Source: CAYRNY01 sp964425755
GTDB lineage: Bacteria > Chloroflexota > Anaerolineae > Aggregatilineales > Aggregatilineaceae
DNA length: 64,000 nt
Direction: 5' to 3'
Assembly: GCA_964425755.1 (NCBI GenBank)
Contig: CAYRNY010000001.1
Coordinates: 248,001-312,000, forward strand
Part shown: positions 51,761 through 60,108 of the stretch, piece by piece
Position numbering within the stretch: the stretch's first letter is position 1
How the letters are laid out: each line of letters starts with the position of its first letter
The notes under the pieces: model-generated
The model's database searches: none
What the model was told of the DNA's origin: nothing
Seen by the model: only the letters and a program-made list of their open reading frames with translations
Program-made: the position numbers and the translations under genes

Positions 51761-52065
51761 GGCCCCGCCGGGGATACCGATCCCCTGGCACGGCTGTACC
51801 AGCGCGGCAATGGTCCAACACGCGTCAAACGCGATTGATGCACCGCCGCCATTCATGGCGACAAGTGGCGCGTTTATAGTACAAACTGCGCAGTGCCGGC
51901 AACGGCTGTGAACTGGTCAAGTAAGGAGGGGCGTATTGAAGCCCTCGATACGCCCCACTGTCAGGGAAAAAAGGAGGTAGCCCGCTCCGCATGCTGCCGG
52001 GGTGCCAGCCAGAGCGACAGGGCAGAGCGCCTTCCACCGGGGTGGACGTTTGTAATGATGCGGCG
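51761..52065. other. Intergenic region between convergent genes
   Basis: No gene supported. It holds the hairpin at 51928-51956 and two purine-rich AAGGAGG-like stretches (51923-51930, 51970-51977). The second has an ATG 14 bases downstream, but that frame runs antisense to the thioredoxin-fold gene. Confidence 0.5.
51928..51956. terminator. Perfect hairpin between convergent hydrolase and thioredoxin-fold genes
   Basis: GGGGCGTAT (51928-51936) pairs with ATACGCCCC (51948-51956), 11-base loop. No U-tract. Related in sequence to 30348-30379. Confidence 0.45.
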
Positions 52066-52368
52066 TTAGCGGGCCGCAGGTGCCAGGGCTTCCGCCTGGT
52101 ACGCGCCTTGAACAAGCGCGGTCTGCAGCGCGTCCGACGCCCAGGTCACGATCAACTGCGGCGCGGGGACGGTCCCCTCAGCGACCAGCGCCTCATTGAT
52201 CACCAGCGCGGGCACTTTTTCCGCGTACTGGCCGATCGCCGCCTCGTCATTGATGCGCACGATCTCGTACCCGGCGTGCGGGTTGAGCATCTTCAGCGCG
52301 GCGCGCGCATAGCTTTCGAGCTTATCGGTATACGGTGAATCCGGACCGAGAATCTTGATCGTCAACAT
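52066..52368 (-). CDS. Thioredoxin-fold (redox-active disulphide 2-like) protein lacking the CxxC
   Basis: 100 residues. IKILGPDSPYTDKLESYARAAL aligns in layout with the small thioredoxin_3 family (usual IxILGxGCPKCxKLE...). VPALVINEALVAEGTVP matches the cis-Pro and following strand (usual PALVINGxVVxxGxVP). The two active-site cysteines are Ser11 and Thr14, and there is no Cys anywhere in the protein, so it cannot do dithiol chemistry. ATG 52368 has GGAG twelve bases upstream. Three tandem operator-like palindromes lie 130-195 bp upstream. Probably a regulatory or binding derivative of the fold. Confidence 0.75.
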   Translation of the reverse strand: MLTIKILGPDSPYTDKLESYARAALKMLNPHAGYEIVRINDEAAIGQYAEKVPALVINEALVAEGTVPAPQLIVTWASDALQTALVQGAYQAEALAPAAR

Positions 52369-52761
52369 GGCTAGTTAGTCTCTCCTATGCCAGGTGAATA
52401 GGATCATCTGGCTAATGGCGGCCCCCTGGCAGTCAACTCGAACGGGGCCGCGATACGTGCGACAGCCACTATCAGTGTGCCACTGTTGCGAGAAACCTTA
52501 TAGTGAAAATATGCACAATCAAATGGTGAATTCTGTCACAATATTGTGATGATTTTCACAATATGCAAGAAACGCTGATGCCTTCCCTGAACACATCAGC
52601 CTTGCTTGAAGTAATATCGACGTGTGGGCACACGTCTGAAGGAATAAAACCGGCGTGCGGGCGGACTCGCGGCGCGGCACGCGGGCAGCCCGCCGCGATC
52701 ACCGCCACGCCGGGGCACGCGATCGATCACGATCCCTGATAAGTCGCCGCCCGCGCCCACG
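52369..52761. other. Intergenic control region upstream of the thioredoxin-fold gene
   Basis: No gene seen. The 52495-52580 stretch is distinctly AT-rich and carries the operator array 52501-52561. Two further hairpins follow: GCTGATG/CATCAGC (52574-52600) and GACGTGTG/CACACGTC (52619-52636). The GH65 gene ends at 52762 on the minus strand, so some of these may be its terminator. Confidence 0.6.
52501..52561. promoter_or_regulatory. Three tandem CRP/FNR- or Rex-like operator sites
   Basis: Three 18-base imperfect palindromes: TAGTGAAAATATGCACAA (52501-52518), TGGTGAATTCTGTCACAA (52524-52541) and TTGTGATGATTTTCACAA (52544-52561). The third matches TGTGA-N6-TCACA exactly; the others match 8 and 9 of 10 core bases. 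The same sites fit the Rex consensus TTGTGAA-N4-TTCACAA with 12, 12 and 13 of 14 positions. Centres are 23 and 20 bases apart, about two helical turns. A perfect TCACAATATTGTGA (52536-52549) bridges sites two and three. The closest start is the minus-strand gene at 52368. Confidence 0.62.
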
Positions 52762-55152
52762 TCATGCCAGGTGCACCATCTCGCCGTACACCACCACATC
52801 CAGCGGCGGACCTTCCAGCAGGCGCAGCGTCACCTGTGGGCGGCGGCTAGCACCCCGCCCCGGCCCGACCTGCAAGCTGATGCGGCGGTTCCTGTAATAC
52901 ACGCGCAACGTATAGGACTCCCACCCCAGCGGCAGCACCGGGCTGAACGACAGCCGGTTGTCGTGGGTGCGCATCTGCGCGAACCCGAACACGATGCCCA
53001 GCCACGAGCCGCCCATGCTCGCCGCGTGGATGCCGCGATGGGTCTCGTCGCGGTGGTTGTCCAGGTCGATCGATGCGGACGCGCGATAGTAGGCGGTCGC
53101 TTTGCGCAGGTAAGGGTCATTCGGCGCGGCGGGATCGGCCAGTTCCGCCGCCAGGATGCTGAAGATGCACAGCGAGAGCGACGAATCGTGCGTGGTGACG
53201 TTGTCGTAATGGTTGAAGTCGCGCCGTTTCTGCTCGCGCGTGAAGTTCGGCAGGTGCCCCAGGATAACTTCGGCGAGGATCAGGTCGGCCTGCTTGCAGA
53301 CCTGGTAGCGGTTATACACCAGCGGGTGATAGTTCAACAGCAGCGGCTCGTCGCCGGCGCGCGCGCCGGTCAGCTCCCAGCGCGGCTTGTGCAGGAAGCT
53401 GTCATCCTGCGGCATGACATAGTTGGGCACGCCCGGCTCGCCGATATCGACCGGCTGCGGGACGTACATCGCGCGCGCCGCGCGCCGCCAGTCGTCCGGC
53501 TCGCCGTCTTCCAGGTTGATCTTCGCCCGCAGGCGCTCGAAGTGATCCGGGTAGTGCTGCTGCATCCAGCCCACCATCTCCACCGCGAAGGCCAGGTTTT
53601 CGCGCGCCATCAGGTTGGTGTAGGTGTTGTTGTCGACCAGCGTGGTGTATTCGTCCGGGCCGGTCACGCCGTGAATACAGAAATGGTTGCCCCGCGTGGG
53701 GATGAACTCGCCCAGGTCGTACCACATGCGCGCGGTCTCGATCACCAGCTCGACACCGTAGTCCCGCATGAACTCCTCATCGCCCGTGATCGCGAAAAAC
53801 TGCTTGACCGCGTAGGCGATATCGGCGTTGATGTGGTACTGCGCCGTGCCGGTGGGATAGTTCGCGGAACATTCCGCGCCGTTGATCGTGCGCCAGGGGA
53901 ACAAAGCCCCTTTCTTGTGCGCCATCTCCTGCGCGCGGCGGCGCGCGCGTTTGAGCGTGTTATAGCGGTATTCCAGCAGCTTACGCGCGTAGACCGGGCG
54001 CGTGTGCAGGAAAAACGGCAGGATGTAGGCTTCCGTATCCCAGAAATAATGCCCGTTGTAGCCCTGCCCGGTCAGCCCCTTAGCCGGGAAGCTCGTGTAG
54101 CCGTTGCGCCCCACCGACTGCAACAGGTGAAACATATTGAAGCGGATCGCGCCTTGCAGCCAATCGTCGCCCTGGATCGTGATGTCGGCGTCGTCCCAGA
54201 ACGCGTCGAGGTAGGCGCGCTGCTCGTCGGCCAGCGCATCGAAGCCCAGCCGGCACGCGAGGTCGAGTTCGTCGCGCACGGTCTCGCCCAGGTCGTCCGG
54301 GCGCGTGTCAAGCGAGGTGCAATAGGCGATGTACTTCTCGAACACGATCGGCTCGCCGGGCCGCGTGTAGACGGTGTAGCGGTTGCCCAGCACGCCCTGC
54401 CCCGGCGTGTTGAGCGTGGTAGACCCCATCGCGGTACCGGTGTGCAGCATATCGCGCAGCCCGCAGGCCAGCGTGAGCTGGGTATGGCGCGTGCGCTGGA
54501 ACAGGAACGCGCCCCCGTCGGCGGCCTTTGCCCCCTCGACCAGCAGCTCGATGTTACGCAGCCCGGCGGCCTTACGCGGGTCGTTCTCCGGCCCGTCTTC
54601 ATGGCGGCTGTTATAGTCGATCACCGATTCGATCGTCAGCACGTCCTCGAAGTTCTCCGGCGTGATCGTGACGCGCATCGCGACCACGCGCTGGCGCTCG
54701 AAAGAGACGATCTGCTCGGCCTTGACGCGCATCCGGCGGCCCGACCGCGACTCCCAGGCGATCTCGCGTACCAGCATCCCCGCGCGCAGGTCCAGCCGGC
54801 GGCAGTAATCGTGAATCGTGCCGCGCAACGGGTTGAACACCTCGCCATCCTGGAACGCCAGCCGCATCACGCGCGCGTTGGCGACGTTGAGGATCAACTG
54901 GTCGGTTTCGGCGAAACCGTAAAACTTTTCGGGGTAATGCTGGGGGAACGTGTCGTAGAAACCGTTGATGAACGTCCCGTCGGTGGAAAAGTCGCCCAAC
55001 CCCTCTTCAAGACTGCCGCGCATCCCGATATAGCCGTTGCCGACGCTGAACAATGTCTCCCAGGTGCGGTTGGACTTGGACGAAAAATTGTCGTCGATCA
55101 GTGTCCATTGGTCATCAATGAACTTGGGTTTAATCTGCTGCTTCTTGGGCAT
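52762..55152 (-). CDS. Glycoside hydrolase family 65 disaccharide phosphorylase
   Basis: 796 residues, full length for GH65 (maltose, trehalose, kojibiose or nigerose phosphorylase). GVTGPDEYTTLVDNNTYTN carries the catalytic Glu501. FPAKGLTGQGYNGHYFWDTEAY is the substrate/phosphate-binding stretch, and KQADLILAEVIL and GIHAASMGGSW complete the barrel, with a final beta-sandwich. It phosphorolyses a disaccharide to beta-glucose 1-phosphate and glucose. GAGG lies before ATG 55152. No beta-phosphoglucomutase partner is adjacent. Substrate specificity cannot be read. Confidence 0.96.
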   Translation of the reverse strand: MPKKQQIKPKFIDDQWTLIDDNFSSKSNRTWETLFSVGNGYIGMRGSLEEGLGDFSTDGTFINGFYDTFPQHYPEKFYGFAETDQLILNVANARVMRLAFQDGEVFNPLRGTIHDYCRRLDLRAGMLVREIAWESRSGRRMRVKAEQIVSFERQRVVAMRVTITPENFEDVLTIESVIDYNSRHEDGPENDPRKAAGLRNIELLVEGAKAADGGAFLFQRTRHTQLTLACGLRDMLHTGTAMGSTTLNTPGQGVLGNRYTVYTRPGEPIVFEKYIAYCTSLDTRPDDLGETVRDELDLACRLGFDALADEQRAYLDAFWDDADITIQGDDWLQGAIRFNMFHLLQSVGRNGYTSFPAKGLTGQGYNGHYFWDTEAYILPFFLHTRPVYARKLLEYRYNTLKRARRRAQEMAHKKGALFPWRTINGAECSANYPTGTAQYHINADIAYAVKQFFAITGDEEFMRDYGVELVIETARMWYDLGEFIPTRGNHFCIHGVTGPDEYTTLVDNNTYTNLMARENLAFAVEMVGWMQQHYPDHFERLRAKINLEDGEPDDWRRAARAMYVPQPVDIGEPGVPNYVMPQDDSFLHKPRWELTGARAGDEPLLLNYHPLVYNRYQVCKQADLILAEVILGHLPNFTREQKRRDFNHYDNVTTHDSSLSLCIFSILAAELADPAAPNDPYLRKATAYYRASASIDLDNHRDETHRGIHAASMGGSWLGIVFGFAQMRTHDNRLSFSPVLPLGWESYTLRVYYRNRRISLQVGPGRGASRRPQVTLRLLEGPPLDVVVYGEMVHLA

Positions 55153-55365
55153 GTTATCCTCGCCACAGGTGGGACTCGTGGTGCCGGTACTTAAGGGCTA
55201 TACTGCTTCCATTGTAATGGTGACCTGGCGACCTGGCGAGGGTTTGCCATCGATTTCAGTGTATTTTCACGCGCCGCCGTGCCGCAGCGGGCGCGCGCCT
55301 GGCATGGATGCGTTACAATCGGCTGTAGAGACCCGCTGCCCGCCGCACACAAGGACACACCCGCT

Positions 55366-56112
55366 ATGATCGCATGGCTGCACCGCTACCGGCTCGAACT
55401 CAAGTACGCCCTGATCACGCTGGCGATCCTGGCGCTGCTGGCGTTTCTCGCCGCACAGGACGTGTTGGGCGGCGCCGAAGAATGGGTCAACACGGCGATG
55501 GACGCGCTGGTCAAGTGGGGCTATGTCGGGCTGTTCATCATCGGGCTGCTGGCGAACGTGACGCTCGTGTTCCTGATCCCCTACGCGATCCCGCTGATGA
55601 CGCTGGCGATCTACGCCGACTCGGTGCTCGAGGTGATCTTGCTCGGCACGGCGGCGGGCGTCGGCGCGGGGATCGGCGAGATCACGTCCTACGCGGTGGC
55701 GCACACGATCGTGGCGAACATTGAAGACCTGGAAAAAAGCGCGCTGTTCCGCTGGACCAAGCGCACGATCGAGCGCGAGCCGCGCGTGATCCCGCTGTTC
55801 GTGTGGCTGGCATCGGCCACCCCTGCCCCGGACGCGATGATCATCGTGCCGCTGGCGATGGTCCAGTATCCCTGGCGCAAGATGATCGTCCCGATGATCG
55901 GCGGCAAGATCGTGCAGAACGTGGTGATGGCGCTGGTCTACCGCTTCGCCACCGACCAGGTCGCGCACCTGGTGGCGGACGACGTCAACTTCGACATGAC
56001 CGTCACGCTGCTGGTCCTGTTCGTGATGCTGATCGCTTACCAGATTGAGAAGGCGCGCAAGGAACAACGCGCGCGGCACGCACGCGACGAATCGGGCGCG
56101 GCCACGACCTGA
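55366..56112 (+). CDS. VTT/DedA-like integral membrane protein (paralogue 2)
   Basis: 248 residues from ATG 55366 (MIAWLHRYRLELKY), AAGGA upstream. About five helices, the Gly-rich GTAAGVGAGIGEITSYAVAHTIV segment, and ASATPAPDAMIIVPLAMVQYPWRKM. It is parallel in length and motif order to the protein at 27435-28184, so the two are paralogues. The C-terminus is basic (KARKEQRARHARDE). Possible lipid or small-solute transporter. It converges with endonuclease V, 6 bp apart. Confidence 0.75.
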   Translation: MIAWLHRYRLELKYALITLAILALLAFLAAQDVLGGAEEWVNTAMDALVKWGYVGLFIIGLLANVTLVFLIPYAIPLMTLAIYADSVLEVILLGTAAGVGAGIGEITSYAVAHTIVANIEDLEKSALFRWTKRTIEREPRVIPLFVWLASATPAPDAMIIVPLAMVQYPWRKMIVPMIGGKIVQNVVMALVYRFATDQVAHLVADDVNFDMTVTLLVLFVMLIAYQIEKARKEQRARHARDESGAATT

Positions 56113-56118
56113 CGCCGA

Positions 56119-56793
56119 TCACGAGGCCCCCAACGCGGCGGCCTTGTGTGCGGCGCGAACCGGCTCCGGCAGGCGGTAGCGCGGCGCGCAGGCCAGCACC
56201 AGCCCGCGGGCGTCGTCCAGGTGCGCGCGGTGCCCCACCGACACGAACACCGGTTTGACGTTCGTCCGCGTGCGCAGCGCCACCCCGATCGTCTCGCCCG
56301 CGTCCGCCAAAACAGAATAGCCGCCCCGTTCGACCGGCACCGGGTCATTGCGCCCGGTGAGGCGGTTCTTCGCGCAGCCGATCGTGGGCCGGTCGATCCA
56401 CAGCCCGATGTGGCTGGCGATCCCCAGGCGGCGCGGGTGGATGATGCCCTGCCCGTCGAAGATGAACACGTCCGGCGTGGACTCGAGCCGGCGCATGGCG
56501 TCGAGGATCACCGCCCCTTCGCGGAACGAGAGCAGGCCCGGCACATACGGGAACGGCGTCGGGCGCTCGGCGCGGACCGTCTCGACCACCTCCAGCGCCG
56601 GGAAGCGCAGCACAACCACCGCCGCGCGGCTGAGGTTGTCCTTCACGCTGACATCAACGCCCGCCACCAGCCGCACGGATTCGAGCGGCAGCGGGTGATC
56701 GGTGATTACCTGCGGGGCGAGCCGCTCTTGAATCCGGATCGCTTCCGGTGGGGTGACGTTCCAGTCGTGCAGGTCGCGGATCGTGACGGGCAT
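56119..56793 (-). CDS. nfi: Endonuclease V (deoxyinosine 3' endonuclease)
   Basis: 224 residues from ATG 56793, AAAGGA upstream. Repairs deaminated adenine by nicking DNA near inosine. VAGVDVSVKDN holds the first catalytic Asp; YVPGLLSFREGAVILDAM the conserved PYxPGxLxFRE loop with Glu; FIFDGQGIIHPRRLGIASHIGL the second Asp with the wedge; and TIGCAKNRLTG the family Lys. Complete and in good order. Divergent from the HAD gene. Confidence 0.96.
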   Translation of the reverse strand: MPVTIRDLHDWNVTPPEAIRIQERLAPQVITDHPLPLESVRLVAGVDVSVKDNLSRAAVVVLRFPALEVVETVRAERPTPFPYVPGLLSFREGAVILDAMRRLESTPDVFIFDGQGIIHPRRLGIASHIGLWIDRPTIGCAKNRLTGRNDPVPVERGGYSVLADAGETIGVALRTRTNVKPVFVSVGHRAHLDDARGLVLACAPRYRLPEPVRAAHKAAALGAS

Positions 56794-56952
56794 CGGCAAT
56801 CCTTTCAACGTGTGCTCTGGTGGTCATGGGTGCGGCGATTGGTTCATGCAGCAGGTAGCAAACGGTCCGCCCAGATGGAATGCACAACCCAACTATAAAC
56901 CAGCGGGATACCCTGGTACAAATGCGGCATATCGTGCGCCACGCGAATTTGT

Positions 56953-56958
56953 TATACT
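56953..56958 (+). promoter_or_regulatory. TATACT -10-like element very close to the HAD gene start
   Basis: No good -35 at 17 bases. A start site seven bases downstream would be near 56965, only seven bases before ATG 56972, so the transcript would be nearly leaderless. No ribosome site is present. Confidence 0.35.
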
Positions 56959-56971
56959 CAACGCACGTTGA

Positions 56972-57691
56972 ATGACCACCAACTTCTTTGGCGACGTAAT
57001 GGGCGACTTACCGGCATTGCAAGCATGTCTATTCGACACGGGCGGCGTGCTCTACCACCGCCCGCGCGAAGACCAGCACCTGAGAGCGTTCCTGGAGGCG
57101 CACGGCCTCAAGCTGCGGCATCGCGCCGTGCTGCAAAAGGCGCTGCGCGCCGCGCGGTTCGACGCGCGGACCGGGCGCATCTCGCGCGAGACGCTCTACG
57201 ATGCCATCCTGCGCATGAACGGCCTGGAAGACCGCGCCCTGTTCCCCACCGGGCGCGAGGCGCTCTACCGGGACGCTGCCGACATCGAGTTGTTCCCCGG
57301 CGTCATCGAAACGCTCGAACGGCTGCGCGGCGCCGGGCTGAAGCTGGGCACCGTGTCCAACACAGCACACACGGCGAGCGAAAAGGTCGCGTGGCTGGCG
57401 GCGCGCGGACTCGCGCCGGAGCTGTGGGATGTGTTCCTCGCGTCCTCGGACGAAGGCATGACCAAGGCCCACCCCGCGATCTTCACGCGCGCGCTGGATA
57501 CACTCGGCGTGGCAGCGGGAACGTGCGGCTATGTCGCACACGCCACCGGCGAGCTGCGTACCGCGCAGGAAGTGGGCCTGGTCACGATCGCGTTTTTGCC
57601 GGACGATTACGCCGTCGAAGCGGACTATCACGCCGGGTCGTTCTACGAACTGGGCGACCGCATCCTGGAGGCGCGAGAGTCCCCAAGATGA
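56972..57691 (+). CDS. HAD-superfamily hydrolase-like protein
   Basis: 239 residues. LFDTGGVLYHRP is motif I (nucleophile Asp kept; the +2 acid/base position is Gly, as in the FDxGGVL subgroup), KLGTVSNTAHTASEK holds motif II, and KAHPAIFTRAL motif III Lys. Motif IV, where two Asp/Glu normally bind Mg, reads YVAHATGELRTAQEVGL with only a Glu. Catalysis may be altered. ATG 56972 lacks a ribosome site; ATG 56999 is an in-frame alternative. Confidence 0.8.
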   Translation: MTTNFFGDVMGDLPALQACLFDTGGVLYHRPREDQHLRAFLEAHGLKLRHRAVLQKALRAARFDARTGRISRETLYDAILRMNGLEDRALFPTGREALYRDAADIELFPGVIETLERLRGAGLKLGTVSNTAHTASEKVAWLAARGLAPELWDVFLASSDEGMTKAHPAIFTRALDTLGVAAGTCGYVAHATGELRTAQEVGLVTIAFLPDDYAVEADYHAGSFYELGDRILEARESPR

Positions 57692-57720
57692 CGTTTGCCC
57701 GCTGATCGCCGCGTGCGGGG

Positions 57721-57749
57721 TGGACATTCTCACCGCGTGGCGTTATGCT
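57721..57749 (+). promoter_or_regulatory. Candidate sigma-70-type promoter
   Basis: TGGACA, 17-base spacer, TATGCT, 95 bases before GTG 57845. Confidence 0.5.
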
Positions 57750-57844
57750 TTCCCCGTATGTGAAACCAGGCAAGCCGTCCGAGCCGGAGCCGCTACATTG
57801 CGCCCCCGGCATTCGTAACGCGTCAAACCGCAGGAGCAAACACC

Positions 57845-60019
57845 GTGAAACGCTTGATCCGGGTTGGGCTGATCGCCATACTTCTAAGCGCCGTATTGAT
57901 TAGCAGCCTGCCACGCCCCGCCAGCGCGCAGCAAGACATCGACGCCGTGCGCAGAATCGTGCAGCAGTGGCTGCTGGAGACGCTGGACAAACCCTACCTG
58001 GTCCTGGTCGAATACACCTACACGGCGGACACATGGGACAGCGAGCACCTCGGCTGCCCGGTCGAGGGGGAAAGCTACGCGCGGGGCGTGTACAACGGCT
58101 ACCGCTGGACCTTCACGTTCGATAACTTCGTGCGCTACGAGGTCCACAGCGGGCTGTATGGCGACCCGGTGGTGCTGTGCAGCGCCTCGAACGTCGCATC
58201 GAACGTCCCGCTGACGCTGTATTCGGCCCCCGCGTTTGACGTGCTGGCCCCGGAAGCGTGGCTGGTCTTCCCCAGTAACGACAAATCCGACGTGCTCTTC
58301 GGTCCCGGCAGCGGGACCGCCTGCGACCAGGCCGGGATGCGCGTCAAAGTGCTGGGCGCGGTCGAACCCGACGTGACGCCGGACACCCTGCTCGACCGGT
58401 ACCTGTCCGGCAAATCCGACCCCGGCAGCGACCGCATCCCGATCGGCTCGTTCGGGCGCTCGGAGGCGTTCACCCAGGACTGCGCTTCGTCGACGCGCAC
58501 GCGGCGCGTGACGATGGTGGTCGAGCATGGCATCGCGTACCAGATCGAGCAGTGGGCCCCGGAGTCCGAATTCGCGGAGTGGGACCAGCTCTTCCAGAAC
58601 ATCCTGAGCCAGTTCAGCGCGGCTTACGTCGAGCTGCCGCCGGACAGCGCGCCGACCCCGGCACCGGCTACCCCCGCGCCGACCAACACCGGCGTGCCGA
58701 TCGCCGGCGCGCCGGACGCCGCGCGCGCGACCGCCACCGTCACGCCCACACCGGCGACACCCGCCGGGGCGGTGATCACGCCCGACGGGCCGCAGGGACC
58801 GACGCCGACCGACACACCCGAAGCGACGGCCATCGCGGAGGCCGTGCCAGACGAAAGAGCCGCGGCGCTGCCGCCCGCGCTGCCCGTGGCGCACCTGTTC
58901 CTGGGCGATGTTTTCGTCGGCACGCTGGACAACCTGCCGGGCCGCAGCATCACTATCCTGCCGCTGCACGAACGGCGGTTCCTGCAGTTCGCCCCGGACG
59001 GGCGCACACTGGCCTACATCAACGCCACCACCGGCCAACTGCGCGTGCTTAACGCGGCCACCGGCAGATCGCCGCGCAAGCTTGCCGAGGACGTGCACCC
59101 GGACTTCCCGCCCGCGTGGTCGCCGGATAGCCGCGCGCTCGCCTACGTGGTCGATACCGGGGAGCGCGCCGCCGATGACGAAACCGGTGCCGCACTGCTG
59201 GCGATCCACCGCGTGGCACTGGCGGGCGGAGAGCCGGAACTCGTCGGGGGCTTCAGCTACCGCGACGGCTGCACGATCGAGTCGCACGATCCGGCGGACG
59301 CCGCCTATTTCAACGAAGCCCGACCGGGTGGAGCCGATCACGTGCTGGCATGGCTGCCGGAAGACCGGCTGCTCGTATCGACCGGCTGCGCCGGGGGCCT
59401 GGGCGTGCTACAGCCCGCCGAACAGCAGATCATCGCGCTGGGCGACGACCTGCACGGCGGCGCGGTGGCCCCGGACCAGACGCGTTTCCTGGCACGCACG
59501 GATGGCGGGCTAGCGGTGCTGGACTTCAACGCGTGGGAGCGTACCAACATCCCGCTCGGCGTCTCGGCGCAGCAGGTCGCCTGGGGGCACGACGGGCAGA
59601 CCGTCTATTACACCACCGCCACGCGCATCGACTCGCGCACGCTGGACGACAGCGCCCAGCAGGCCGAGGGCGAGGAATTCTTCGGTATGTGGCCGGTCAC
59701 GGTCAACGTGTATTCGCTGGCGCTGATCCAGCTTGACCTGCGCACCGACCAGCCGGACGTAATCTGGCAGGGACGCGGGCGCGGCATCGGGCGAATCGTG
59801 CCTGCGCCGGACGGCAGCGGGGTGTTGTTCAGCCTGGTGCCGAGCAGCCTGCCGCTGGCGGAAGTCTTCCAGACCGGCGGTGACGCGATGGCGATCAACG
59901 AGGCGCAACCCGACCCGATCCTGTACTGGCTGGGCACGGGCAGCACGTCGGCGCGGATGCTGGCCTATGCCGGGCAGCCCACGCTTGGCGCGGCGGACTT
60001 GTTCGCCGCAGCGAAGTAG
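57845..60019 (+). CDS. Large secreted protein with TolB/PD40-like propeller
   Basis: 724 residues, GTG start with AGGAG upstream. Signal peptide 1-28 (ends ASA-Q). Residues 30-255 are a mixed domain with several Cys. A Pro/Thr/Ala linker (262-340) is followed by a propeller-like region with PD40 repeats: LQFAPDGRTLAYIN, PAWSPDSRALAYVV, VAPDQTRFLART, VAWGHDGQTVYYT, VPAPDGSGVLFSL. A Cys pair (RDGCTIE, STGCAGG) lies within the propeller. Extracytoplasmic binding protein of unknown target. Partner to the smaller TolB-like protein at 6127. Confidence 0.78.
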   Translation: MKRLIRVGLIAILLSAVLISSLPRPASAQQDIDAVRRIVQQWLLETLDKPYLVLVEYTYTADTWDSEHLGCPVEGESYARGVYNGYRWTFTFDNFVRYEVHSGLYGDPVVLCSASNVASNVPLTLYSAPAFDVLAPEAWLVFPSNDKSDVLFGPGSGTACDQAGMRVKVLGAVEPDVTPDTLLDRYLSGKSDPGSDRIPIGSFGRSEAFTQDCASSTRTRRVTMVVEHGIAYQIEQWAPESEFAEWDQLFQNILSQFSAAYVELPPDSAPTPAPATPAPTNTGVPIAGAPDAARATATVTPTPATPAGAVITPDGPQGPTPTDTPEATAIAEAVPDERAAALPPALPVAHLFLGDVFVGTLDNLPGRSITILPLHERRFLQFAPDGRTLAYINATTGQLRVLNAATGRSPRKLAEDVHPDFPPAWSPDSRALAYVVDTGERAADDETGAALLAIHRVALAGGEPELVGGFSYRDGCTIESHDPADAAYFNEARPGGADHVLAWLPEDRLLVSTGCAGGLGVLQPAEQQIIALGDDLHGGAVAPDQTRFLARTDGGLAVLDFNAWERTNIPLGVSAQQVAWGHDGQTVYYTTATRIDSRTLDDSAQQAEGEEFFGMWPVTVNVYSLALIQLDLRTDQPDVIWQGRGRGIGRIVPAPDGSGVLFSLVPSSLPLAEVFQTGGDAMAINEAQPDPILYWLGTGSTSARMLAYAGQPTLGAADLFAAAK

Positions 60020-60108
60020 TCCCATGCGGTTAACGCGAATTTACCGCGGCCCGCGCCATTCTGCGCTACACTTGGGGCGTTGGCAACACGGCAGACAAAG
60101 GAGCATCG

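Noticed and set aside
51991..52338. 115-codon plus-strand ORF preceded by AAGGAGGT
   Set aside because: The ribosome-like site is 14 bases away, and the frame is antisense to the thioredoxin-fold gene and Arg-rich; probably chance.
52771..55194. 807-codon plus-strand ORF antisense to the GH65 gene
   Set aside because: Long only because stop codons are rare in this frame of GC-rich DNA. The GH65 reading has all family motifs and a ribosome site.
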